A stretch of 64,000 nucleotides of DNA from assembly GCA_011090425.1 (NCBI GenBank), contig PHGD01000005.1, positions 1 to 64,000 of the forward strand, read 5' to 3'. Both the position numbers and the translations under genes were made by a program. Below, in pieces: positions 46,544-54,542 of the stretch. Within the stretch, counting starts at the first letter, position 1. Every line of letters starts with the position of its first letter. This DNA comes from Nitrospira sp. LK70. Lineage in GTDB: Bacteria > Nitrospirota > Nitrospiria > Nitrospirales > Nitrospiraceae. A model generated the notes under the pieces. The model was not told the DNA's origin. It saw only the letters and a program-made list of their open reading frames with translations, and did not search any database.

Positions 46544-46759
46544 ATGGCTGATACCACCGCTCTCTACGCCGTGCGCTTTCCCGATGGCTCAGTAAGCCTC
46601 TACATCGATGAACAATATGCCCAAGAGCGAGGGATCGATCCTTCCCGGCTTGTGAGGGTCGAGATCCCAAGAGAAATGTTCGTCAGCGGCAGCGTACAGG
46701 ACATCCGTGAATATGTGGCGCTCCAATTGGAACAGCAGCAACGCACCGGAACAGCATAG
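46544..46759 (+). CDS. Small hypothetical protein, 71 aa
   Basis: The start ATG at 46544 has GGAG five bases upstream; an in-frame ATG at 46523 has none. The product begins MADTTALYAVRFPDGSVSLY and looks like a short beta-hairpin protein with a C-terminal helix. No family was recognised. It is followed closely by the next unknown gene, probably in one transcript. Confidence 0.5.
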   Translation: MADTTALYAVRFPDGSVSLYIDEQYAQERGIDPSRLVRVEIPREMFVSGSVQDIREYVALQLEQQQRTGTA

Positions 46760-46764
46760 CTGGT

Positions 46765-47994
46765 GTGTGCGAAATCTTGAGAACGGTGGAGATTGAGGCT
46801 GACAAAGACATCATGCCACAAGCACTGGTAACCTCGCCGCTGACAACCGAGATGATTGAGGAGGTGATCGCAAACCTGCCGATCCAAGGCCGCATTATCC
46901 TCCGGCTCCTGTTGATTCAATACCTGGACATCACTCACGAGGAAATCCTCTATATGGTGGCTGACAGACCGGATCCTCGATGCGTGTCCGGCAAGAAACC
47001 TGTCACGACGATGACGCAGGAATCGATCACGGCGATGATCGACCGCCGGAATGAATACCGGCGGCGCGCGCGACTTCGCCGAGAACGAACATGGCTTCAG
47101 TGTGTTGCGCTCGACAATCAGGCTCATATGGCAAGGGCGCTGGCCGCCCGGGCTGCCGCGTTGCTGAGCGCGCGTGGAGTATCCTCAGAGACCATCGAAC
47201 GACTCAGAACGCAAGCTCGTTCCGCCGTCCCAGCGACGACGTTGCGACTATTGGAGGAAAGTTGGGACCGAAATGAGATCCCTGCGGAGGAATATCAGAA
47301 GCATCGATTGGTCGTTGAGATGCAGACGCAACTTCGCTTTGCCGAGCGGTTCAAGAAACGTCTGGAGCTGGCGCAGCGTGAGCAGCGCACGTCGGATCGT
47401 ACAACCTTGGCTGATCATGAGATCGGCCATATTTGGGGAATCCCGGCCGGCACCTTGGCGGCCCGCAAGGTGAAGTTCTTGGCACAGTATCTCACCCTTC
47501 TCCAATCCAAATGCTCCGGCGTTGCGGCAGAACTTGGAAACAGAGTCTCTCTTGATTTCTGGAATGAAACCATGCAGGTACTGTCTCGTACCTCCATCGA
47601 ACGATCGATAGCCACCTATGATGGTCTTGAGGGGACAGAGTCGGCCTTGCTCGAAAAACTCACGGCCTATGCTCAGATTCGAATACCGGAGACCGTTGAA
47701 ACGAAACTTTGGAATTCGCTCGTGTTTGGAGCCAGTTCCAACGCCATGCACAGCGAAACGACCCGGACATTGTTCGGTCTCCAGCGGCTGGTCTCTATAC
47801 AAAAAGATTTGGACCACAGCGACGAGACGCTGGATGAAGAACTCCTCAAACGCACGACGCGCATTTCGAAGGAGCCGGAGTCGCTCACAACAGAGCACCA
47901 GGCCGGCCCCTCCGAACTGACTGAGCTGCAGCAACACATTCTTCGCAGTTTTACCGGAGAAGACAGCAGCGGCAGAGCTTCCGACAAATGGTAA
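46765..47994 (+). CDS. Hypothetical protein, about 400 aa, helical
   Basis: A charged, mostly helical protein of 409 aa from GTG 46765, or 393 aa from ATG 46813. It has no signal peptide or membrane segment. Long basic helices (NEYRRRARLRRERTWL, RFAERFKKRLELAQREQR) and a possible helix-turn-helix-like stretch (DHEIGHIWGIPAGTLAARKVKFL) might mean nucleic-acid binding, but this is weak. It begins 6 bp after the small gene before it. I do not recognise it. Confidence 0.55.
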   Translation: MCEILRTVEIEADKDIMPQALVTSPLTTEMIEEVIANLPIQGRIILRLLLIQYLDITHEEILYMVADRPDPRCVSGKKPVTTMTQESITAMIDRRNEYRRRARLRRERTWLQCVALDNQAHMARALAARAAALLSARGVSSETIERLRTQARSAVPATTLRLLEESWDRNEIPAEEYQKHRLVVEMQTQLRFAERFKKRLELAQREQRTSDRTTLADHEIGHIWGIPAGTLAARKVKFLAQYLTLLQSKCSGVAAELGNRVSLDFWNETMQVLSRTSIERSIATYDGLEGTESALLEKLTAYAQIRIPETVETKLWNSLVFGASSNAMHSETTRTLFGLQRLVSIQKDLDHSDETLDEELLKRTTRISKEPESLTTEHQAGPSELTELQQHILRSFTGEDSSGRASDKW

Positions 47995-48044
47995 CCTTTC
48001 ATGGTTGCCAATCACCGGGAGTTCGGTATAATTGCTCAGTCGCA

Positions 48045-48470
48045 ATGACAACACAGCCTGCCATCCAACGAATCTCTTTTGCGTGGGCGGTTGTCTGCTT
48101 TCTTCTCCTTCTGCCCATGAGTCTGTTATCATCTCCAGCTGCAGCTGCAGGCCTGATCGAGATTGCAGAGCTTTTGGCACATCCTGAGCTGTACGACCAT
48201 CAAGATGTCGTCGTCACAGGAAAGGTCATGAACGTGCAGTTGGCGACGAATCGTCAGGGTCAGCCTGCCTATGGCTTCTTGCTGCAGGACCAGGCCGGCA
48301 CTCTCAAAGTCGTGAGCCTTGGGCAACTGGAAGTCCACGAGGGTGATCAAGTGATTGTCGAGGGTGTCTTCAGTCGCCTCAGACAAGTCGGCCGCACGAT
48401 CGTCTACAATGAAATCAAGGCTCTTTCTGTAAAACCTCTGACTCGCCTCAATCCGGATTTCGTCGGCTGA
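48045..48470 (+). CDS. Exported OB-fold protein
   Basis: A 141-aa protein with a signal peptide (AVVCFLLLLPMSLLSSPAAAA). The mature part is a single OB-fold-like beta barrel: ELYDHQDVVVTGKVMNVQ, YGFLLQDQAGTLKVVS, EGDQVIVEGVFSRL. Such tRNA_anti/CcmE-like barrels occur in exported cofactor- or ligand-binding proteins. No heme-binding His of CcmE was found. The role is unknown. Confidence 0.65.
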   Translation: MTTQPAIQRISFAWAVVCFLLLLPMSLLSSPAAAAGLIEIAELLAHPELYDHQDVVVTGKVMNVQLATNRQGQPAYGFLLQDQAGTLKVVSLGQLEVHEGDQVIVEGVFSRLRQVGRTIVYNEIKALSVKPLTRLNPDFVG

Positions 48471-48659
48471 TTCGTCACATTCCTCATTTGCATATCATCC
48501 TTCCGACCGGTTTGAAATGCAAGAGACGTTCTCTCAGAAGCGGACGGAGCGCCGTTGAACATCTCGTCGAGGAATCACAGCTCGAGGGGGAACGTGATCA
48601 CGTCAAACGATCGGAAGCGACCGGATTCTCGGTCATTTGGAAAAGGGTTGCTTGGGCAT

Positions 48660-49523
48660 TCAGCGTGGAAGCTTTAAGATCCAAGTGAGCATCCGATCCG
48701 ATATCCGATCGGAAAGAAGCCTCACCATAAGCGCTCGAAACTTTGCATCGGCTCCAACGAGATACCGCGTCTTGGGAGTCGGCGCGATCAACGCGTCTTC
48801 AACCGCTTTTGCTACCGCATCAGGCGAGATCGCTCGCTTCGACGCTTCTCCAACCACCTTCCTCACAGCGGCTACAATAGGCTTATAGAGCGTTCGAAGC
48901 TCAGCCTCCATCGCCGTCTCTCTCTCGGCAGCCTCTATGGCCGACTTGTTCCAAATGGGCGTGGCGATCGCACCCGGCTCGATAATCGCGACATGAATGC
49001 CCCATTGTTGAACTTCCAAGCGTAACGCGTCGGTAATCGCTTCCAGTGCGAACTTCGATGCCGAGTAGGGTCCCATGAGCGGCATCGTCGAGAGTCCAGC
49101 GATGGAACCCATGTTCACGATCCGGCCCCGTGCCTGTCGGACTAAGGGAAGAAACGTCTGCGTGACTGCCACCTGCCCGATGACATTGACCTCAAGCTGC
49201 TGGCGGAGGTCGGAGATCGGTACGGCTTCAAGCGGCCCCACCACCGCGATCCCGGCATTGTTGATGAGTCCGAATAATCCGCGGTCTCTCGTCGCTTCTA
49301 AAACTACCGCGTGGGATTTCTGAATGGCCGTCAGATCCGTCACATCGAGTTCCACCGGGACCAGCCGATCGGAACTTGCCTTTTGAAGGGACTCGCCGTC
49401 TTCCGGTTTCCGTACTCCTGCAAAAACGGCGAACCCCAATCGATCGAGATGCAGCGCACAGGCCGCTCCAATTCCTGTGGACGCTCCCGTGATGACCACC
49501 GCACGATTGTCTCCGATCGACAT
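48660..49523 (-). CDS. Short-chain dehydrogenase/reductase
   Basis: A 287-aa NAD(P)-dependent oxidoreductase of the classical SDR type. Motifs: TGASTGIG (12-19), NNAG (88-91), catalytic Ser140, Tyr153 and Lys157 (YSASK), and the post-Rossmann PGAIATPIW. The ATG at 49523 gives the usual N-terminus; a longer frame reaches 49556. The C-terminal extension (RKVVGEASKRAISPDAVAKAV) resembles fatty-acyl or retinol-type SDRs. The substrate is unknown. Confidence 0.88.
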   Translation of the reverse strand: MSIGDNRAVVITGASTGIGAACALHLDRLGFAVFAGVRKPEDGESLQKASSDRLVPVELDVTDLTAIQKSHAVVLEATRDRGLFGLINNAGIAVVGPLEAVPISDLRQQLEVNVIGQVAVTQTFLPLVRQARGRIVNMGSIAGLSTMPLMGPYSASKFALEAITDALRLEVQQWGIHVAIIEPGAIATPIWNKSAIEAAERETAMEAELRTLYKPIVAAVRKVVGEASKRAISPDAVAKAVEDALIAPTPKTRYLVGADAKFRALMVRLLSDRISDRMLTWILKLPR

Positions 49524-49670
49524 CTGATTCCTCTTGAATCCCGGTCGGAGGACCATACCAGGTTTCGAGCACCTTCATCTATACAATGAAACCGCTCGAC
49601 GGCTCGTATAAACCAGTCTTCGGTGTATTCACCTGGCAATGGCATCAGCCGTTCGCAAGTCATTGCACCA

Positions 49671-49718
49671 CCTATCGCGGAGGATCGCGACAATCTTGGT
49701 CTCGGTGAACTTCGACTG
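49671..49718 (-). pseudogene. IS3-family OrfA remnant
   Basis: On the minus strand the 16 codons QSKFTETKIVAILRDR match the usual N-terminus of IS3-family OrfA (K-F-T-E-x-Q-I-V-A-I-L-R-E). The frame then leaves the family and ends after about 11 more codons. Only the first few codons of the transposase survive. Confidence 0.5.
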
Positions 49719-49768
49719 CGCACGGGAATCTCTTGGCTCAGTTGGCTATTCTGTCAGCAAGTTCTCCT

Positions 49769-49782
49769 CTGTGACTGTGTCA
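49769..49782 (+). repeat. 14-bp direct repeat flanking hicBA, left copy
   Basis: CTGTGACTGTGTCA, identical to 50290-50303. It is 80 bp upstream of hicB, where an autoregulatory operator could lie. The two copies bracket the module. Confidence 0.5.
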
Positions 49783-49861
49783 ACTTACGGGGAGCATATA
49801 AACACTGTCTGTTGCCTCTGCTTTGTACTACAATAACACGCATTGCCAGGAGGACTACACA

Positions 49862-50074
49862 ATGCGGTACCGCGTCGTTCTTGAACAAGATGAAGATGGG
49901 GTCTATGTAGCCGAATGCCCTTCTCTTCCGGGTTGCGTGAGCCAAGGGAACACACGGGAGGAGGCCTTGACCAATATCAAGGATGCCATGGCGGGTTACC
50001 TCGAAAGCTTAAGAATCCACAATGAACCGATCCCTCCGTCAATTTGGGAAGAAACCGTGGACATCGCACTATGA
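49862..50074 (+). CDS. hicB: HicB-family antitoxin
   Basis: A 70-aa HicB-type protein with the partial RNase-H-like fold typical of the family: RYRVVLEQDEDGVYVAECPSLPGC then TREEALTNIKDAMAGYLES. The start is supported by CCAGGAGG. It binds and inhibits HicA. Here hicB comes before hicA, and they overlap by ATGA. The short form has no C-terminal DNA-binding domain. Confidence 0.85.
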   Translation: MRYRVVLEQDEDGVYVAECPSLPGCVSQGNTREEALTNIKDAMAGYLESLRIHNEPIPPSIWEETVDIAL

Positions 50075-50295
50075 GCAAATTGCCTGTAGCGTCAGGCCAA
50101 GAAGCAGTTCGTGCATTGAAGAAGGTCGGCTATTTGGTGGATCACCAAACCGGAAGCCATATCATCTTGCGACAATCTGATCCTCCTTATCGGAGGCTCA
50201 CCGTCCCTCATCACACCGAGCTGGCAAAAGGTACGTTACGTAGCATCATACGACAAGCCGGTCTTACGGTTGAAGAATTTAGCGCGTTGCTGTGA
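50071..50295 (+). CDS. hicA: HicA-family mRNA interferase toxin
   Basis: A 74-aa double-stranded-RNA-binding-like toxin that cleaves mRNA. The core GYLVDHQTGSHIILRQ contains the catalytic His in GSH, followed by LTVPHHTELAKGTLRSIIRQAGL. It looks intact. The stop codon lies in a perfect 9-bp stem-loop. Confidence 0.85.
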   Translation: MSKLPVASGQEAVRALKKVGYLVDHQTGSHIILRQSDPPYRRLTVPHHTELAKGTLRSIIRQAGLTVEEFSALL

Positions 50296-50308
50296 CTGTG
50301 TCACAGCA
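50288..50308 (+). promoter_or_regulatory. Perfect stem-loop at the hicA stop codon
   Basis: TGCTGTGAC and GTCACAGCA form a 9-bp perfect stem with a 3-nt loop, covering the hicA stop. It has no T-run after it, so termination is uncertain. It includes the right copy of the 14-bp repeat (50290-50303). Confidence 0.5.
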
Positions 50309-50401
50309 CACATCACCATTCAGGTCCCTTTTCTGCCGCGCACTCGGTGGACACCGGCCTCAATCTTCAGCTATCATCTGATTTCTTTTCAGTGATGTTG
50401 T

Positions 50402-50477
50402 GGCGGTGTAGCTCAGTTGGCAGAGCAGCGGACTCATAAGCCGCGGGTCACCCGTTCGATCCGGGTCACCGCCACCA
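50402..50477 (+). tRNA. tRNA-Met (anticodon CAT)
   Basis: Cloverleaf read by eye: acceptor GGCGGTG (50402-50408) pairs with CACCGCC (50467-50473), D-arm GCTCAGTTGGCAGAGC, anticodon loop CTCATAA with CAT at 50435-50437, T-arm around CCCGTTCGATCCGGG, and an encoded CCA end at 50475-50477. The G-C first pair argues against initiator tRNA. A CAT anticodon could also belong to tRNA-Ile2 with lysidine, but the body resembles elongator Met. Its 3' end is repeated at 50622-50649. Confidence 0.93.
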
Positions 50478-50524
50478 TACCGCATGAATACGCCAACATT
50501 ATCGAACGGGGGACCGGGGGTTCC

Positions 50525-50546
50525 CGAAGGGGGTGTGCCCCCTTCG
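50525..50546 (+). other. GC-rich hairpin 1 downstream of tRNA-Met
   Basis: CGAAGGGGG and CCCCCTTCG form a perfect 9-bp stem with loop TGTG. Together with the next hairpin it fills the interval between the two tRNA 3' ends. No T-run follows. Confidence 0.7.
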
Positions 50547-50558
50547 TGGGGAGCGTAC

Positions 50559-50576
50559 GAGGGGGCTGGCCCCCTC
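50559..50576 (+). other. GC-rich hairpin 2 downstream of tRNA-Met
   Basis: GAGGGGG and CCCCCTC form a 7-bp stem with loop CTGG, only 12 bp after hairpin 1. Its role is unknown; candidates are tRNA 3' processing or transcription stop, or part of the inserted element. Confidence 0.65.
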
Positions 50577-50621
50577 AGTAAGAGCCGGTGAGGGAGGTTT
50601 CAGACCCGAACTGGCGAGGGA

Positions 50622-50649
50622 ACCCGTTCGATCCGGGTCACCGCCACCA
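50622..50649 (+). repeat. 28-bp duplicate of the tRNA-Met 3' end (att-like)
   Basis: Exact copy of 50450-50477 (ACCCGTTCGATCCGGGTCAC then CGCCACCA), 172 bp downstream in direct orientation. A direct repeat of a tRNA 3' end is the classic trace of site-specific integration. There is no 5' half, so it is not a second tRNA. The accessory defence cluster begins about 0.7 kb further. Confidence 0.85.
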
Positions 50650-50677
50650 AATCAATCCCGCAACTTATGGCTCGGCT

Positions 50678-50798
50678 GCTCCTCACGACTCTTTCGCTGT
50701 CACGGTCGCAGTCACGGTAGGATCGAAGATCAACACATCGGCTCCTAGAATAGCGTCAAGTAGCGAGACAGAAGCAGGCCGTTTCTGTCGTGAGGAGC
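50678..50798. promoter_or_regulatory. 12-bp inverted repeat upstream of the lipoprotein gene
   Basis: GCTCCTCACGAC (50678-50689) and GTCGTGAGGAGC (50787-50798) are perfect inverse complements separated by 97 bp. The right arm contains the GAGGAG ribosome-binding site of the next gene, so in a transcript covering both arms the site would be masked. Confidence 0.45.
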
Positions 50799-50799
50799 G

Positions 50800-51207
50800 A
50801 TGATCTCCCCCTTGAACGTCTGTCTCAGAACCGTCCTGGCACTGTTTCTGCTCCTCACCCTCGGTTGCATCACACCCCCCGTTCCCGTCACTCCCGAACA
50901 AATCGCGAGTGCTGACTATGGGGCTGTCCCAGTCTCACCCGCTTATCAGGATGCCATCAAACGCTTGATGCACGGGATTCTGCTTGACCCGGACGCCGCT
51001 CGATATCAATTTGTCGGAGAGCCACAAAGAGGCTACGTGTATCTCTCAGGTAAGAAGCCGCCAGTGTTTGGGTACCTCGTGCATGTGGAGATCAATGCGA
51101 AGAGCATGATGGGCTTTTATGTGGGCAAGAAACCATATCGATTCCTTATTAAGAATGGATCACTGTATATGCTGCCTCCATTCGTCAAGGCGGAAGCGGT
51201 GCAGTAG
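50800..51207 (+). CDS. Putative lipoprotein
   Basis: A 135-aa protein with a lipoprotein signal: VLALFLLLTLGC, lipobox Cys at residue 23. GAGGAG lies just upstream of the start. The mature part is small and basic, with a possible beta-sheet core (YQFVGEPQRGYVYLSGKKP, FGYLVHVEINAKSMMGFYVG). It resembles small exported proteins found singly in many bacteria, with no known role. Confidence 0.65.
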   Translation: MISPLNVCLRTVLALFLLLTLGCITPPVPVTPEQIASADYGAVPVSPAYQDAIKRLMHGILLDPDAARYQFVGEPQRGYVYLSGKKPPVFGYLVHVEINAKSMMGFYVGKKPYRFLIKNGSLYMLPPFVKAEAVQ

Positions 51208-51357
51208 GCTCTCTCAACAGAACCTCCCTACCTTGCAGATCTCTCATGATGCGAGGAGGCTGAAACCACACAGGACAGGTAGCGAAACAAATGTGACTTA
51301 GAAAGTTGATTGTACCGCTTCTGCCCTATTGGACATGGGGTGAAGGGGACCTGGCGA

Positions 51358-54036
51358 TCAACCTACGACAAACTGCTTCACCAGCCCCGCCAGCGTCATG
51401 TTCTCGGCGATCACGTCGTGTGGAATCAGCAGATACTTCCAAGGTTTGCCGCCATTGGTGAGCGAGTGGGTCGTGGCGCGTGAACACCAGAGAACGGCGG
51501 CGCCTTTCTTGGCCAGTACCTCAGGGGAGTTCATTTCATTCTTGGCTTTTGGTTCGAGCATGTAAATGCAGTCTGCTGTTTCAGCCACGAAATCAGGCTG
51601 GTATTCATGCTGTGACACGCCCAATTTATAAAACATCTGGAATTGTCCGGAAGCGGGCCTGAACCACTTCCGCGAATCACGGTCAAGAATAATAGCGAGC
51701 TTCCGTTCAGGGTCAGATTGAAACTTGAGTTCTTTGAATAGGCACCGCTCAAACCCACCGAAAAGCATCTGGGGAATGCGCCCCTTGTCTTGAACCGTTT
51801 CACGAAAGTTGTGAACCGGCTCGCCTTCTTTCACGGTAAAAGCTGGCTTCTTGAGATCAGTAAAACCCGTCGTGACGACCACGTCATAGCCCCCAGCTTT
51901 TTCCCACTGGTGTTCTTGCATTTGCGCATGAACGAAGGCTGCAAGAGGCTTCTGGTGGTAGATGAGTACATTCCTGGTATCTTCCTCTGGCAGATACGAC
52001 CGGAGGTGGTTCACCAATTGGTCTGCGATGTCATAGAGCAGATCAGAGTGCTCGTCGTAGCTAATGTCATCGAAGTCCACAAGGCCCCGAACGACATAAT
52101 CTTCGAGCCGTTGCTCCGGCCGCATCTGTCCCCCGAAGCTCAAGGTTTCTTGCTCATAGGTCCGCAGATGCTGAATCAGGAGATCCCGCTCAACAGGCTG
52201 ATAGTTGATGCTTGAACAATCCAGCGAAAAGGCATGAAAGCCTGTCGTGATCTCACCCTTCGGCACGATCAGAATCCTCGGAATATCGATCGATTGTTGC
52301 ACGACCAGCTGAGCAGTCTTCGCGACGACCGATGCGATATTCGGAGTTGGAGCCATACCAGGCAAGGCCTGTTGGCTTGGGGTGACAGATTGCTTCACCT
52401 CTTCAACAATTTTGGCCTGAATCTCCGGCTTTAGAAGATCGGAAGAGGACGGAAGGTTTTCATATTTTTGGATGATCTTGTACACCGTCTGCGCAATCCC
52501 TCGTTCCAGCTCACCGGAAAAGATCGGAGTGGCTTGTGCGGCTCCACCAACAGCACCAGTGACAGAAGCCCCATGCAGTTGCTCCTCGATTTTTGACTGA
52601 GCCACGACGGTTTTCGTCTTCTGGAGGTCGGTTGTCGGATCAAGTTCCACCTTCGTCAATCGGATCACGGAGTCCGGCTTATTGGCCTCATCCACGATTT
52701 CCTGAAACCGGTCATGGGCCACGATGTTCAGCCGATCGACCGTGCTCACGCCGGTACGCTTACCATAGGGAAGCCGAAGACCACGGCCGATGGATTGCTC
52801 GATCAGTGTTCGCGCGTTTGCGGCTCTGAGCGGTACGATTGTGTAGAGATTCGTCACATCCCAGCCTTCTTTCAGCATGTTCACGTGAATCACGATTTCG
52901 GTGGGCTCATCCGGGCTTTCCACTGCCAGCAGACGCTGAACCATCTCGTCCTCTTCCGCACCGGTCTTGCTGGAGTCCACCTGAATGGCCTTGTCCTTGT
53001 AACGACCTTCGAAGAACTGGAAGGACTGGATCAACTGCATCAATTGGCTGGCATGGGTCGTGTCGCGGGCAATGATCAACATGAATGGCTTTACGATCCG
53101 CTGCCCTACCTGCCTCGCGTAGGTTTCCAGTTCCACTTTGGTGTTCTCGTGGAGGCGTATGCCGTCTTCCAGTTTGATCTGTTCGAGCTGTGCAACGTTG
53201 AACTGACTCGGATTAAAATTCTTCTGCGTCACCACAGCCGGCTCTTTGACAAAGCCGTCAGCCATCGCTTGAGATAATTGATAGGTGTAGATCACGTTCT
53301 TGAACCACACCGGCCCTTTGGATGATTCCACGAACGGAGTCGCTGTGAGTTCCAGCCCAAGAACCGGCTTGAGGTCATTGATGGCCCGGACACCGGCCGA
53401 GGCCCGATACCGGTGCGACTCGTCCATGATGAGAACGAGATCTTCAAGTCCTGCCAAATACTCGAAGTAACTCTGGCCGATGTACTCCGAGAGACGCTTG
53501 ATCCTCGGCGCTTTTCCACCACGGACTTCAGAATTGATCTTCGAGATATTGAAGATGTTGATGTGCACTTCTTGGCCGAATCCAGGTAGAGAAGTCATGC
53601 GAGCCGCCACGCCTGATTCATAGTTGTCACCGGTGATAATGGTCGGCGGGTCCGTGGCAAATTCGGCAATCCCGGTGAAGACGTACTTCGACGTGTTGGG
53701 CGTAAAGTCGGTGATCAGCTTGTTGTAGATCGTCAGGTTCGGGGCCAACACAAAGAAGTGATTGATTCCATGCGCAGCGTGCAAATAACTGATGAAGGCT
53801 CCCATGAGGCGAGTTTTGCCGACTCCGGTCGCGAGGGCAAAGCAGAGCGAGGGAAACTCCCGTTCAAAGTCGGTGACGGTCGGAAACTCACTCTTGATCG
53901 CCGCCAGCGCCGTGGCGATATCCGCCCCCTTCTTAGGCGAAACAACCTCCGTCACGCGATCGAGAATCTCCAGCGATTGCCGCTGCGGTGGCCGCAGACT
54001 CAACCGACCGGCAATGGCATTGACGTGGCGGTTCAT
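51358..54036 (-). CDS. res: Type III restriction helicase-nuclease (Res)
   Basis: An 892-aa SF2 helicase with C-terminal nuclease. Walker A is ATGVGKT (69-75), the DExH box is IMDESHRY (Asp205-His208), then LGLELTATPF (motif III) and EQSIGRGLRLP (motif VI). Near the end, YQPDFVAETADCIYMLEPKAK gives a PD...ExK nuclease core. It is the restriction subunit matching the Mod protein encoded upstream, from which it is separated by a two-gene DUF4258/DUF2283 unit. It starts 15 bp after DUF2283. It appears intact. Confidence 0.88.
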   Translation of the reverse strand: MNRHVNAIAGRLSLRPPQRQSLEILDRVTEVVSPKKGADIATALAAIKSEFPTVTDFEREFPSLCFALATGVGKTRLMGAFISYLHAAHGINHFFVLAPNLTIYNKLITDFTPNTSKYVFTGIAEFATDPPTIITGDNYESGVAARMTSLPGFGQEVHINIFNISKINSEVRGGKAPRIKRLSEYIGQSYFEYLAGLEDLVLIMDESHRYRASAGVRAINDLKPVLGLELTATPFVESSKGPVWFKNVIYTYQLSQAMADGFVKEPAVVTQKNFNPSQFNVAQLEQIKLEDGIRLHENTKVELETYARQVGQRIVKPFMLIIARDTTHASQLMQLIQSFQFFEGRYKDKAIQVDSSKTGAEEDEMVQRLLAVESPDEPTEIVIHVNMLKEGWDVTNLYTIVPLRAANARTLIEQSIGRGLRLPYGKRTGVSTVDRLNIVAHDRFQEIVDEANKPDSVIRLTKVELDPTTDLQKTKTVVAQSKIEEQLHGASVTGAVGGAAQATPIFSGELERGIAQTVYKIIQKYENLPSSSDLLKPEIQAKIVEEVKQSVTPSQQALPGMAPTPNIASVVAKTAQLVVQQSIDIPRILIVPKGEITTGFHAFSLDCSSINYQPVERDLLIQHLRTYEQETLSFGGQMRPEQRLEDYVVRGLVDFDDISYDEHSDLLYDIADQLVNHLRSYLPEEDTRNVLIYHQKPLAAFVHAQMQEHQWEKAGGYDVVVTTGFTDLKKPAFTVKEGEPVHNFRETVQDKGRIPQMLFGGFERCLFKELKFQSDPERKLAIILDRDSRKWFRPASGQFQMFYKLGVSQHEYQPDFVAETADCIYMLEPKAKNEMNSPEVLAKKGAAVLWCSRATTHSLTNGGKPWKYLLIPHDVIAENMTLAGLVKQFVVG

Positions 54037-54051
54037 TGAGACTCCGCCATC

Positions 54052-54276
54052 CTAACTAGCTGAAGCAAGTTTCTTGGGTCGAGTCTCGAACTGGAAATCC
54101 ATTAAATTAACCGGATGAGGCCTCTTCGAAAGATAGAGCACTTCAATGCCGACCACTTGATTGGCGTCGTCGTAGTCGACAATCACGCCAGGCGCCACCT
54201 CTTCTGACTCTTCCACCGGGACATCCACCAATTGGAGATGCAGCGCATCAGCTTCTTCATCCACCTTGAGTCTCAT
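54052..54276 (-). CDS. DUF2283 protein, putative antitoxin
   Basis: A 74-aa protein with the full DUF2283 pattern: MRLKVDEEADALHLQL, VAPGVIVDYDDANQVVGIEVLYLSKR. DUF2283 genes are commonly next to DUF4258 genes and the pair behaves like a toxin-antitoxin module. Here its ATG overlaps the DUF4258 stop by 4 bp. It lies between mod and res. Confidence 0.85.
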   Translation of the reverse strand: MRLKVDEEADALHLQLVDVPVEESEEVAPGVIVDYDDANQVVGIEVLYLSKRPHPVNLMDFQFETRPKKLASAS

Positions 54277-54542
54277 AACCGCCTCCTCATCTTTCGATCA
54301 AAATAAAACGTGATGATCCGTAGTGGATTGGTGCCTTTCTTGACGATCACGCGCAATACCCGTCCATCATACTCTTGAATGCGTCCCAGGCGATGCTCTA
54401 GTTCGGCATCGACAGAGTCCGGCTCCACACGCTCAGGATGTTGCAAAACCCGTTCAATCCATTCGATCCGAATGATCGGGCGTTTGCGCAAGCTCTCCCG
54501 GGCGTGATCCGACAGCTCATAGAACTTCCCATCCGCCATCAA
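54273..54542 (-). CDS. DUF4258 protein, putative toxin
   Basis: An 89-aa protein with the DUF4258 features: LSDHARESLRKRPI, the central WIERVLQHPERVEPD and a closing RVLRVIVKKGTNPLRIITFYFDR, similar in layout to RelE-type folds. It overlaps mod by 4 bp and DUF2283 by 4 bp, so all are read together. The toxin role is inferred from the pairing. Confidence 0.8.
   Translation of the reverse strand: MMADGKFYELSDHARESLRKRPIIRIEWIERVLQHPERVEPDSVDAELEHRLGRIQEYDGRVLRVIVKKGTNPLRIITFYFDRKMRRRL

Larger units (their letters stand above)
49524..49861. other. Intergenic stretch upstream of hicBA
   Basis: About 340 bp with no full gene. It contains a short IS3 OrfA remnant (49671-49718) and a 14-bp sequence (49769-49782) repeated after hicA. 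A minus-strand frame near 49560-49660 (PLPGEYTEDWFIRAVERFHC) may be a second gene fragment that I cannot name. Confidence 0.4.

Noticed and set aside
50291-50305. CRP/FNR-type binding site in the stem-loop after hicA
   Set aside because: TGTGA and TCACA are separated by five bases instead of six, and the element lies after a gene end, not in a promoter.
50622-50649. Second tRNA gene
   Set aside because: Only the last 28 bp of tRNA-Met are repeated; there is no D-arm, anticodon arm or 5' acceptor strand nearby.
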